Position numbers and translations under genes: made by a program
The notes under the pieces: generated by a model
The model's input: only the letters and a program-made list of their open reading frames with translations
Databases searched by the model: none
Told to the model about the DNA's origin: nothing
Part shown: positions 19,550-28,067 of the stretch, in pieces
Position numbering within the stretch: position 1 is the stretch's first letter
Layout: every line of letters starts with the position of its first letter
DNA from: Hyphomicrobiales bacterium
Lineage (GTDB): Bacteria; Pseudomonadota; Alphaproteobacteria; Rhizobiales; Rhizobiaceae
DNA length: 64,000 nt
Direction: 5' to 3'
Assembly: GCA_900467745.1 (NCBI GenBank)
Contig: UBQW01000058.1
Span: forward strand, 62,001 to 126,000

Positions 19550-21850
19550 ATGCGTTTCGCCGCGTGGAGAGTTAAACGAATGAAGCAGGATGCGTTGCCG
19601 CCGGCGGCGGAGGGCGAAGCAGTTACCACGGTAACGGATCGCCGCGCGCTATTTGCTCTGCCCGGTCTGGTCCTTGCCGGGGGCGCGCTCCTCTGCGCCA
19701 CGATGACGCTCTTTGTGCTTCTCGGCCTGACGCCGATCGCGCCGACATCGCCGGTCGTCATCACCTCGGTCGTCGTCAATTCCTTCTTCGTGCTCGGCCT
19801 GATGGCCCTGATCGGCCGCGAGGTTTCGCGGCTCCTGAAGGCGCGCAAGCGCGGGCGCGCGGCGGCACGTTTGCATATCCGCATCGTCGTCCTCTTCTCG
19901 ATCGTGGCGATCACGCCCGCCATTCTCGTCGCCCTCTTCGCCAGTATCACGCTGAACGCCGGTCTCGACCGCTGGTTCGCGCTGAGAACGCAGTCGATCG
20001 TCAGTTCTTCCCGTAATATCGGGCAGGCTTACATGATGGAGAACGCGAGCTATCTGCAGGGCCAGACGGTCTCGATGGCCAACGACCTGGAGCGCAATCG
20101 CCAGCTGTTCAATCTCGACCGCACCGGCTTTGCCGAACTGATGACGCGCCAGGCGAGGGGACGCGGCCTGCTCGGCGCCTTCCTGGTACAGGCTGACGGC
20201 ACCGTCATCACGCAGGCCGATATCAAGACCGAGAAACCGCTGCCGGCGATCCCGCAGGATGCCCTGAACAAGGCGTCGGCCGGCCAGCCGACGCTCATTC
20301 CGCCGGGTGTGACGAACCTTGTCGGCGCCATCATCAGGCTCGAATCCATTGACGGCGCATTCCTCTACACCGTGCGCGCGGTCGATCCCAAGGTCATGAC
20401 CGCGATGCGGATGATGGAGGAGAACGCCACCGAATACAGGTCGATGGAGGCGGGACGCTTCTCGCTGCAGATCGCCTTCGCCATTCTCTATGTCGGCTTC
20501 GCGCTGATCGTGCTGCTCGCCGCCATCTGGACCGCGATCGCCGTTGCCGACCGCATCGTCCGCCCGATCCGCCTGCTGATCACCGCAGCAGACAGCGTCG
20601 CATCCGGCAACATGGACATCGTCGTTCCCGTGCATGCCGTCGATGGCGACGTCGCCAACCTGTCGCGCACCTTCAACAAGATGATCTCGGAGATCCGCAC
20701 CCAGCGCGACGAGATCCTCGAAGCCAAGGACGAGGTGGACGACCGCCGCCGCTTCATCGAAGCCGTGCTCTCGGGCGTCACCGCTGCCGTCATCGGCGTC
20801 GAGCACGATCGCCGGGTCACCATCGTCAACAGTTCGGCCGAGACGCTGATGGCGCTCGATGCCGGCGACATGCTCGGCAAGCAGTTGTCCGAAATCGCGC
20901 CCGAGGTCGATCAGGTGCTCACCGAGGCGGCGTCGCGCTATCGCGGCGACTTCCGCAAGCAGATCGCGCTGGTGCGCGCCGGCACCGTGCGCACGCTGAG
21001 TGTTCAGGTGACGCGCGAGGAAGTGCGCGACATGAGCGAATCCTACGTCATCACGCTCGATGACATCACCGACCTCGTCATCGCCCAGCGCTCCACCGCC
21101 TGGGGCGACGTGGCGCGCCGTATCGCCCACGAAATCAAGAACCCGCTCACGCCCATCCAGCTTTCGGCCGAGCGCATCCAGCGCCGCTACGGCAAGCAGA
21201 TCAACCAGGATGACCGCGGCGTCTTTGATCAGTGCACGGAGACGATCATCCGCCAGGTCGGTGATATCGGCCGCATGGTCGACGAGTTCTCCTCCTTCGC
21301 GCGCATGCCCAAGCCGATCAAGGAGCCGAGCGACCTGCGCAAAATCCTGCATGACGCGGTCTTCCTGCGCGAGATGGGCAACAGCCACGTCGCCTTCCTG
21401 CAGGAATTCGGCGATGCGCCGCTCGAAGGGCAGTTCGACAGCAGAATGCTGGGTCAGGCCTTCGGCAATCTCATCAAGAACGCGGTGGAAGCGATCGAGG
21501 CCGTGCCGGCCAACGAGCGCGATGAGCGCAAGGTGCTGGTGCGCGCATCGCTCGATCAGCCGCGTGACCGCTTTACCGTCGACATCATCGACAACGGACG
21601 CGGTCTGCCTGTCGAGAACCGGCACAGCATTTTGGAACCGTATATGACGATGCGCGAGAAAGGGACCGGTCTCGGCCTCGCCATCGTGAAGAAGATTATT
21701 GAAGAACATGGCGGGCAGCTCGAACTGCATGATGCACCCGCTGATTTTGACCAGGGAAGAGGGGCCATGATCCGCGTGCATCTGCCACGCCTGGAGCAAT
21801 CGCCCGCCGCCTCGGCCGCAAGTGACAAGGAAAATGCATATGGCCTCTGA
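19550..21850 (+). CDS. ntrY: Membrane sensor histidine kinase NtrY
   Basis: A 766-residue transmembrane kinase. The first part has membrane segments around LFALPGLVLAGGALLCATM, VVITSVVVNSFFVLGLMAL and IRIVVLFSIVAITPAILVAL, a periplasmic stretch, another segment near residues 305-330, then HAMP, a PAS domain, HisKA with H527 in RIAHEIKNPLTPIQ, and a HATPase with NLIKNAVEAI and GTGLGLAI. NtrYX systems act in nitrogen metabolism and redox or envelope control in alphaproteobacteria. The gap of 180 bp after ntrC suggests a separate promoter. An in-frame ATG at 19580 is an alternative start. Confidence 0.96.
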   Translation: MRFAAWRVKRMKQDALPPAAEGEAVTTVTDRRALFALPGLVLAGGALLCATMTLFVLLGLTPIAPTSPVVITSVVVNSFFVLGLMALIGREVSRLLKARKRGRAAARLHIRIVVLFSIVAITPAILVALFASITLNAGLDRWFALRTQSIVSSSRNIGQAYMMENASYLQGQTVSMANDLERNRQLFNLDRTGFAELMTRQARGRGLLGAFLVQADGTVITQADIKTEKPLPAIPQDALNKASAGQPTLIPPGVTNLVGAIIRLESIDGAFLYTVRAVDPKVMTAMRMMEENATEYRSMEAGRFSLQIAFAILYVGFALIVLLAAIWTAIAVADRIVRPIRLLITAADSVASGNMDIVVPVHAVDGDVANLSRTFNKMISEIRTQRDEILEAKDEVDDRRRFIEAVLSGVTAAVIGVEHDRRVTIVNSSAETLMALDAGDMLGKQLSEIAPEVDQVLTEAASRYRGDFRKQIALVRAGTVRTLSVQVTREEVRDMSESYVITLDDITDLVIAQRSTAWGDVARRIAHEIKNPLTPIQLSAERIQRRYGKQINQDDRGVFDQCTETIIRQVGDIGRMVDEFSSFARMPKPIKEPSDLRKILHDAVFLREMGNSHVAFLQEFGDAPLEGQFDSRMLGQAFGNLIKNAVEAIEAVPANERDERKVLVRASLDQPRDRFTVDIIDNGRGLPVENRHSILEPYMTMREKGTGLGLAIVKKIIEEHGGQLELHDAPADFDQGRGAMIRVHLPRLEQSPAASAASDKENAYGL

Positions 21851-23204
21851 TATTCTGGTCGTCGACGACGAACACGACATCCGCGAGATCGTCTCCGGCA
21901 TTCTCTCCGACGAGGGCCACGAGACCCGCACCGCCCACGACAGCGACAGCGCCCTTGCTGCGATTTCGGACCGCGCGCCGCGGCTGATCTTCCTCGACAT
22001 CTGGATGCAGGGCAGCAAGCTCGACGGTCTGGCGCTGCTGGATGAGGTCAAGGCGCGCCATCCCGACATTCCCGTCGTCATGATCTCCGGCCACGGCAAC
22101 GTCGAAACCGCCGTCTCCGCCATCAAGCGCGGCGCTTTCGATTTCATCGAAAAGCCCTTCAAGGCCGACCGCCTGATCCTGATTGCCGAGCGTGCGCTCG
22201 AAAACTCCAAGCTCAAGCGCGAGGTCTCCGAGCTGAAGCGCAAGGCTGGCGATCCGGTCGAGCTGATCGGCACCTCCGTTGCCGTCTCGCAGCTGCGCCA
22301 GACGATCGAGAAGGTATCGCCGACCAACAGCCGCATCATGATTCTCGGCTCCTCCGGCTCCGGCAAGGAGCTGGTCGCGCGAATGATCCACAAGAAGTCG
22401 TCGCGCGCGAGCGGGCCGTTCGTGGCGATCAACGCCGCCAACATCACGCCCGACCGCATGGAAGTGGCGCTCTTCGGAACCGAGGGTTCGCCCGGCCAGG
22501 CGCGCAAGATCGGCGCGCTCGAGGAAGCCCATCGCGGCATTCTCTATCTCGATGAGGTCGGCGAAATGCCGCGCGAGACACAGAACAAGATCCTGCGCGT
22601 GTTGGTCGATCAGCAGTTCGAGCGCGTCGGCGGCTCCAAGCGGGTGAAGGTCGACGTGCGCATCGTCTCCTCGACGGCCTACAATCTCGAAAGCCGCATC
22701 GCCGAAGGCTGGTTCCGCGAGGATCTCTATCACCGCCTCGCCGTGGTGCCGGTCAAGGTGCCGTCGTTGGCGGAGCGTCGCGAGGACATCCCGTTCCTCG
22801 TCGATCAGCTGATGCGCCAGATTTCCGAGCAGGCCGGCATTCGTCCGCGCCGCATCGGTGACGACGCGATGGCGGTTCTGCAGGCCCATGACTGGCCGGG
22901 CAATATCCGCCAGCTGCGCAACAACATCGAGCGCCTGATGATTCTCGCCCGGTCCGACGGCCCGGATGCGCCGATCACCGCCGAGATGCTGCCGACCGAT
23001 CTCGGCGACATGCTGCCGAAAGTATCGGCGAAGAACGACTACCACATCATGACGCTGCCGCTGCGCGAAGCGCGCGAGATGTTCGAGAAGGATTATCTGA
23101 TTGCCCAGATCAACCGATTTGGCGGCAATATCTCGCGCACCGCCGAGTTCGTCGGCATGGAGCGCTCGGCGCTGCACCGCAAGTTGAAGTCGCTGGGTGT
23201 CTGA
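21840..23204 (+). CDS. ntrX: Response regulator NtrX (AAA+ without GAFTGA loop)
   Basis: The partner of NtrY, 454 residues. The receiver has D53 (LIFLDIWMQ), the AAA+ domain has the Walker A loop GSSGSGKEL and the sensor-type block LYLDEVGEMP, and the C-terminal Fis helix-turn-helix is GGNISRTAEFVGMERSALHRKL. The position of the sigma-54 contact motif GAFTGA is replaced by GSPGQARKIGALEEA, so it is unlikely to act as a normal sigma-54 activator. ATG 21840 is chosen because the receiver domain begins there; it overlaps the ntrY end by 11 bases. Confidence 0.95.
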   Translation: MASDILVVDDEHDIREIVSGILSDEGHETRTAHDSDSALAAISDRAPRLIFLDIWMQGSKLDGLALLDEVKARHPDIPVVMISGHGNVETAVSAIKRGAFDFIEKPFKADRLILIAERALENSKLKREVSELKRKAGDPVELIGTSVAVSQLRQTIEKVSPTNSRIMILGSSGSGKELVARMIHKKSSRASGPFVAINAANITPDRMEVALFGTEGSPGQARKIGALEEAHRGILYLDEVGEMPRETQNKILRVLVDQQFERVGGSKRVKVDVRIVSSTAYNLESRIAEGWFREDLYHRLAVVPVKVPSLAERREDIPFLVDQLMRQISEQAGIRPRRIGDDAMAVLQAHDWPGNIRQLRNNIERLMILARSDGPDAPITAEMLPTDLGDMLPKVSAKNDYHIMTLPLREAREMFEKDYLIAQINRFGGNISRTAEFVGMERSALHRKLKSLGV

Positions 23205-23446
23205 TCAGCGGCGCAATCGGTAGCCGGCGTGTCTTTTCGATGGGCGGGCAGGGTAGCGGCAGGGGTCCACCGCGATCTGCCGCCGCATAAAATTAGACAG
23301 GCCTTTTTCGCCGTTGCGGAAAAGATTGCGATTTGATACCAAAGGCTTTCCAGGCAGCAGGGATGAGGGTTGTCGGCTGCCTGATGGAAAAATAAGAAGT
23401 ATTTTACCGGCACGTGAAGGCCGGCAATAAAGAAAGAATCGGCGCG

Positions 23447-23689
23447 ATGGCGGAACGTTCTCAAAACCTGCAGGACTTATTTCTCAATACTGTTCGCAAG
23501 CAAAAGATTTCCCTGACTATATTTCTGATTAACGGTGTGAAGCTGACCGGCGTTGTTACGTCGTTCGACAACTTCTGCGTTCTGCTGCGCCGTGACGGCC
23601 ATTCGCAACTCGTGTATAAGCACGCGATCTCGACCATCATGCCTGGCCAGCCGATGCAGATGTTCGAGAGCGAAGAATCCGCTTCCTGA
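23447..23689 (+). CDS. hfq: RNA chaperone Hfq
   Basis: An 80-residue Sm-like hexameric protein that pairs small RNAs with mRNAs. Sm1 (SLTIFLINGVKLTGVVTSFD) and Sm2 (YKHAISTIMP) are intact, and the proximal-face residues (QNLQDLFLN) near the N-terminus are conserved. ATG 23447 gives the usual MAERSQNLQ start. It follows ntrX by 242 bp and precedes hflX, the usual ntrYX-hfq-hflX order. Confidence 0.97.
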   Translation: MAERSQNLQDLFLNTVRKQKISLTIFLINGVKLTGVVTSFDNFCVLLRRDGHSQLVYKHAISTIMPGQPMQMFESEESAS

Positions 23690-23747
23690 CAGGACAGACG
23701 TCATCTCGACACGTGATACCAAGAATGATTCGATCATCCCGGAAGCC

Positions 23748-25094
23748 ATGAAGCACCGGGATGACATGCGCGCGACCGTCGTCGTGCCCGTGCTCAAGCA
23801 GGCACGCGGCAGCCGCGGTAGTTCCGACACCGTCACCACGACCCGTACGCCGGAAAGCCGCCTCGAAGAGGCGACGGGCTTGGCGCAGGCGATCGATCTC
23901 GATGTGGTCAAGGGCACCATCGTCACCGTCAGCGAGCCGCGCCCGGCGACGCTGATGGGCACCGGCAAGATCCAGGAGATCAAGGACAGCCTTGATGAGA
24001 CCGATTCCGGCCTCGTCATCGTCGATCATCCGTTGACGCCGGTTCAGCAGCGCAATCTCGAGAAGGAATGGAACGCCAAGGTCATCGACCGCACGGGCCT
24101 CATTCTCGAAATCTTCGGCCGCCGCGCCTCCACCAAGGAAGGCACGCTGCAGGTCGATCTCGCCCATCTCAACTACCAGAAGGGCCGGCTGGTTCGCAGC
24201 TGGACCCACCTTGAACGCCAGCGCGGTGGTGGTGGCTTCATGGGTGGTCCGGGTGAAACCCAGATCGAAGCCGACCGCCGCATGCTTCAGGACCGCATCA
24301 TCAAGCTTGAGCGCGAGCTGGAGCAGGTGGTCCGCACCCGCCAGCTGCACCGCGCCAAGCGCCGCAAGGTGCCGCATCCGATCGTGGCGCTGGTCGGCTA
24401 CACCAACGCCGGCAAATCGACACTCTTCAACCGCATCACCGGCGCCGGCGTTCTGGCCGAAGACATGCTGTTTGCGACGCTCGATCCGACGCTGCGCCGC
24501 ATGAAGCTGCCGCATGGCCGCACCGTCATCCTGTCGGACACCGTCGGCTTCATCTCCGACCTGCCGACCCACCTGGTCGCCGCCTTCCGCGCGACGCTGG
24601 AAGAGGTGCTGGAAGCGGACCTCGTTCTACACGTCCGCGATATGGCCGATGAGGACAACCAGGCGCAAAGCGCCGACGTGCTCCGCATCCTGAAGGATCT
24701 CGGCATCGACGAAGCCGAGGGTGAAAAGCGGATCATCGAGGTCTGGAACAAGATCGACCGCCTCGAGCCGGAAAACCACGAAGCGATCGTCCAGAAGGCG
24801 GAAGGCGCGCGCAATGTCGTGGCGGTCTCCGCCGTGACGGGCGAAGGCGTCGATGCGCTGATGGAAGAAATCAGCCGCAGGCTTTCCGGCGTGCTGACGG
24901 AAACCACCGTCGTGCTCCCGGTCGACAAGCTGGCCTTGCTGCCATGGCTTTACGATCACGCCATCGTCGACAGCCGCGAAGACAACGAAGACGGATCGGT
25001 CACGCTCGATCTCAGGCTGTCTGAAACGGAAGCTGTCGAACTTGAGCGCCGGCTTGGCAATACGACCAGGCCGAAGGAAGACTGGGAGCGCTGA
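23748..25094 (+). CDS. hflX: GTPase HflX
   Basis: A ribosome-associated GTPase implicated in splitting stalled ribosomes under stress. With the ATG at 23748 it has 448 residues: an HflX N-terminal domain (LGTG-like segment ATLMGTGKIQEI), a coiled-coil region with the family GGGGFMGGPGETQIEADRR, then the G domain with G1 GYTNAGKST (about 217-225), G3 DTVGFISDLP and G4 NKID. The frame is open further upstream through hfq, but no good start is visible there; a start nearer 23700 cannot be excluded. Confidence 0.93.
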   Translation: MKHRDDMRATVVVPVLKQARGSRGSSDTVTTTRTPESRLEEATGLAQAIDLDVVKGTIVTVSEPRPATLMGTGKIQEIKDSLDETDSGLVIVDHPLTPVQQRNLEKEWNAKVIDRTGLILEIFGRRASTKEGTLQVDLAHLNYQKGRLVRSWTHLERQRGGGGFMGGPGETQIEADRRMLQDRIIKLERELEQVVRTRQLHRAKRRKVPHPIVALVGYTNAGKSTLFNRITGAGVLAEDMLFATLDPTLRRMKLPHGRTVILSDTVGFISDLPTHLVAAFRATLEEVLEADLVLHVRDMADEDNQAQSADVLRILKDLGIDEAEGEKRIIEVWNKIDRLEPENHEAIVQKAEGARNVVAVSAVTGEGVDALMEEISRRLSGVLTETTVVLPVDKLALLPWLYDHAIVDSREDNEDGSVTLDLRLSETEAVELERRLGNTTRPKEDWER

Positions 25095-25126
25095 TCAGGC
25101 GCCCCCATTGTCCATTCAGCGCTCGG

Positions 25127-26356
25127 CTAGACCAGCACGTCCTGATCCTGCACCGCGACTTTTTTCTCCGACACGAGTCGATCGAGCTCGATCCGTCCAA
25201 CCGGATCGAGCAACTCACCTGTGACCAGCGTTGTGATCAGGCTGCGCACCAGCGGCAGCTTGGTCGCCGGCCCAATCATGATGTCGCGGCTGAAAGGCAG
25301 CACTGAACTGTCTGATTGGTAGAACGGCGTCAGGATACGACTGAGCAGCTGATAGAAGCGGATATGGATCTGCCGCTGCTTCAGGTGACGCTCGATTGCC
25401 TCGCCGACCGTTGCCTCACGGCAGAGCGCTGAAGCGAGCGACGCAGCATCAAGCAGCGCCATGTTCGCTCCCTGGCCAAGCTGCGGGCTCGTTGCATGCC
25501 AGGCATCGCCGATCTTCAGGACGTGCTTTCCGGCGACTGGCGTTCGGGTCAAATGCCGGTAGCGCGCGTGCACCGGCTCGGCCACGGCGGCAAGCGCTTC
25601 CGCTTCCGGCCAGAAGGATCGCACCGCATCGATCCAGGCCTCGCGCCCGGCGGCCCGCCACGCCTCGAAATCCTTGTTGCGGATGCTCCAGAAGAACGTC
25701 GCCATCGGAGCCGCGCCATCGCGCGCGGTGCCGACAGGCAGTACGCCGGCCATCTGGCTTGCCGTCTTGTAGCGTTGCTCCAGCTCGTCCCTGCGGAAGA
25801 TACCATGCTCCGGCCAGGGAACAGTCGCCCAAAGCGCCCCATAGCCGAGTTCGGTGGCGGCCTTCGCCGCGACCGGCGAGTTGGCGCCCATGGCATCGAT
25901 GGCGAGATCGGCGGTCGCTGTGCGTATGCCGCTGTCGAGGATCAGGCGCGGCGCGCTGCCCGCCTCGATGTCGGTCACCCGTGATGATGTCTCGAACCGC
26001 ACTCCGGCATTGATCGCAGCCTCAAGCAAGAGGTCGAACAGGGCGACGCGCTGGATGGCGATGCCGTAGGCGCCCGGACGATAGCCGACGTCGAGCACGG
26101 TCCGGCCATTGCCGGACAGGCGCCCATGCATGCGGCTGATGCGGGCGCCGCGTGCCTCGACCTGGGCAAGCAGACCCATGCGCGACAGAACCGCAGCCCC
26201 GGTCGGCTGCAGCACGAAGCCGGAGCCGACGGGCTGCGGCGCGCTCATCTGGTCGTAGATGGTCACGCGGGCGCCACGGCTTGCAAGCAGTGCTGCCAAC
26301 GACAGGCCACCAACGCCGGCGCCTGCAATCGCGATGTCGAGCGTTTCAAGCTTCAT
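25127..26356 (-). CDS. FAD-dependent monooxygenase (PHBH-like)
   Basis: A 409-residue flavoprotein of the FAD_binding_3 family. The Rossmann motif GAGVGGLSLAALLASRG is at the N-terminus, an IQRVALFDLL helix follows, and GDAWHATSPQLGQGANMALLDAASLA is the second FAD motif. Relatives hydroxylate aromatic compounds such as salicylate or 6-hydroxynicotinate; the substrate here is unknown. ATG 26356 is chosen; a TTG at 26371 would overlap the mazG stop. It is the last gene of a minus-strand group with mazG and the deaminase. Confidence 0.8.
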   Translation of the reverse strand: MKLETLDIAIAGAGVGGLSLAALLASRGARVTIYDQMSAPQPVGSGFVLQPTGAAVLSRMGLLAQVEARGARISRMHGRLSGNGRTVLDVGYRPGAYGIAIQRVALFDLLLEAAINAGVRFETSSRVTDIEAGSAPRLILDSGIRTATADLAIDAMGANSPVAAKAATELGYGALWATVPWPEHGIFRRDELEQRYKTASQMAGVLPVGTARDGAAPMATFFWSIRNKDFEAWRAAGREAWIDAVRSFWPEAEALAAVAEPVHARYRHLTRTPVAGKHVLKIGDAWHATSPQLGQGANMALLDAASLASALCREATVGEAIERHLKQRQIHIRFYQLLSRILTPFYQSDSSVLPFSRDIMIGPATKLPLVRSLITTLVTGELLDPVGRIELDRLVSEKKVAVQDQDVLV

Positions 26357-26367
26357 GCCGCGACCCG

Positions 26368-27201
26368 TCAATCCAGCTGTCGCTCGATGGCCTTGGCGGC
26401 TTGCCAGAGATCTTCCATCCGCTCCAGCGTCGCGGCCTCCAGCGTTTTACCTTCCGCTTCAAGAGACGTTTCTATATGGTTGAAACGGCGTCGGAACTTG
26501 GTATTCGTTCCGCGCAGGGATTGCTCCGGATCAGCCTTCACGTGGCGGCCGATATTGACCACGGCGAAGATCAGGTCGCCGAGTTCATCGCTCACCTTGG
26601 CTTGGTCGCCCGAGGCCAGCGCTTCCCTCAATTCGCCGATCTCCTCCTCGATCTTGTCGAGAATGGGCTCCGGCGCCGACCAGTCGAAGCCGACCTTGGC
26701 GGCGCGTTCCTGCAGCTTCAGCGCTTCCGTAAGAGCCGGAAAGCTGCGCTGCACGGAGCCGAGGTAACCGGCCTTGAAATCCTCCGAAATCCCGCGCGCG
26801 GCCCGTCGCTCGGCGCGCTCGCGCTTTTCCGCCTGCTTGATATCGTCCCACTGCTTCTTCACCGCATCAGGCGTATCCGCCTCGGAGCGGGCGAAGACAT
26901 GCGGGTGGCGGCGGATCATTTTGCGCGTGATCGCCTCGACCACGTCGCCGAACGAAAACTCGCCGGCCTCCTCGGCCATGCGGGCATGGAACACGACCTG
27001 CAAAAGCAGGTCGCCGAGCTCGTCGCAGAGGTCGTCCATGTCGTTGCGCTCGATCGCGTCCGAGACCTCATAGGCCTCCTCGATCGTGTAGGGCTTGATC
27101 GTCTCGAAAGTCTGGACGATGTCCCAGGGGCAACCGGTCTCGGGATTGCGAAGGGCTGCCATGATTTCGATCAGGCGGGAAATGTCTTTGGAGGCTTCCA
27201 T
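26368..27201 (-). CDS. mazG: Nucleoside triphosphate pyrophosphohydrolase MazG
   Basis: A house-cleaning enzyme that hydrolyses NTPs to NMP and pyrophosphate. It has 277 residues with two MazG domains: the first contains EEAYEVSDAI and ELGDLLLQVVFHARMAEE, the second EEEIGELREAL ... DELGDLIFAVVNIGRH, giving the EExxE and ExxD metal-binding motifs of the all-alpha NTP pyrophosphatase fold. The N-terminus (LIEIMAALRNPETGCPWD) is diagnostic. Confidence 0.95.
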   Translation of the reverse strand: MEASKDISRLIEIMAALRNPETGCPWDIVQTFETIKPYTIEEAYEVSDAIERNDMDDLCDELGDLLLQVVFHARMAEEAGEFSFGDVVEAITRKMIRRHPHVFARSEADTPDAVKKQWDDIKQAEKRERAERRAARGISEDFKAGYLGSVQRSFPALTEALKLQERAAKVGFDWSAPEPILDKIEEEIGELREALASGDQAKVSDELGDLIFAVVNIGRHVKADPEQSLRGTNTKFRRRFNHIETSLEAEGKTLEAATLERMEDLWQAAKAIERQLD

Positions 27202-27220
27202 CGTGCTCTGGCCGATCGTG

Positions 27221-27808
27221 TCAGTTCAACGGAATGTCGTTGTCGCCCTTGGACGACTGGTAGCTTTCCGAAAGTGCGTCGTAGCGCCCCTTGATCCGCG
27301 CCATCTGCGCCTTCAACTCGGCCTTCTTGGCATCGCTCTCGGTTTCGACGAGGTCGGCGATCGCGAAGCTGTTCCAGAACGCGTTGCTGCGACGGTAGCC
27401 GCCGGGCTCGAGCCCGAAGACTTCCTTCAGGATCTTCAGGTCGTGGGGGATCGCGAAGGCGTCGCGGGAATCCTCGTGGCTGAAGAAATAGTAGAAATTG
27501 TCGAAGCCGGCCCAGGTGATCGCCGACATGCACATGGTGCAGGGTTCGTGGGTCGATAGGAAGATCAGGTCCTTGGTGGCAGGCTTCTCGCCCAGCTGGT
27601 AGAAGCGCTTCAGCGTGTGCACCTCGCCATGCCAGAGCGGGTTTTCCAGCTCGTTGTTGGTCTCTGCGACCACAAGCGAAAGGTCCGATTTGCGCAGGAT
27701 CGCGGCGCCGAAGACCTTGTTGCCGAGGCCGACGCCGCGTTCGGTCATCGGCAGGATATCGCGCTCCATGACATCGAGCAGGCGGGCGGCAATGGTGGTG
27801 TCGGACAT
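27221..27808 (-). CDS. Nucleoside deaminase of the CMP/dCMP deaminase superfamily
   Basis: A 195-residue zinc deaminase. The active site is HGE (H60, E62) and PCTMC (C90 and C93), the HxE and PCxxC zinc motifs. It is longer than guanine deaminase or TadA, with a C-terminal helical extension (residues 150-195) that carries a Lys/Glu-rich stretch. The substrate may be a base or nucleoside; neither sequence nor neighbours decide. ATG 27808 is preceded by AAGGAGAACACC. Confidence 0.8.
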   Translation of the reverse strand: MSDTTIAARLLDVMERDILPMTERGVGLGNKVFGAAILRKSDLSLVVAETNNELENPLWHGEVHTLKRFYQLGEKPATKDLIFLSTHEPCTMCMSAITWAGFDNFYYFFSHEDSRDAFAIPHDLKILKEVFGLEPGGYRRSNAFWNSFAIADLVETESDAKKAELKAQMARIKGRYDALSESYQSSKGDNDIPLN

Positions 27809-28067
27809 GGTGTTCTCCTTGTTGCCGGCACTGTATCGCCGGTGCCGCGCGAGGCAAACGAGGATTATTGGGCCAGCCCGAATTTGTCACAGGCTTTGTG
27901 CCGCATTGCAGCGTGATTCATCGTGCCGCGCGCGCCGCATCGGTGAGTTTTGCTCAAATCATTGACATGCCGGGTAAAACAATACGCGGTCGCAGCGGGT
28001 TTGGAATTTATGTTTCTTCATTTGGCTGGTCCGGTGGTGCATATTCCGGCAACTTCGAAATGGATTG

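Noticed and set aside
19649..22540. A 963-codon open frame on the minus strand
   Set aside because: It lies wholly antisense to ntrY and ntrX, which have complete domain sets; no family resemblance in the antisense product.
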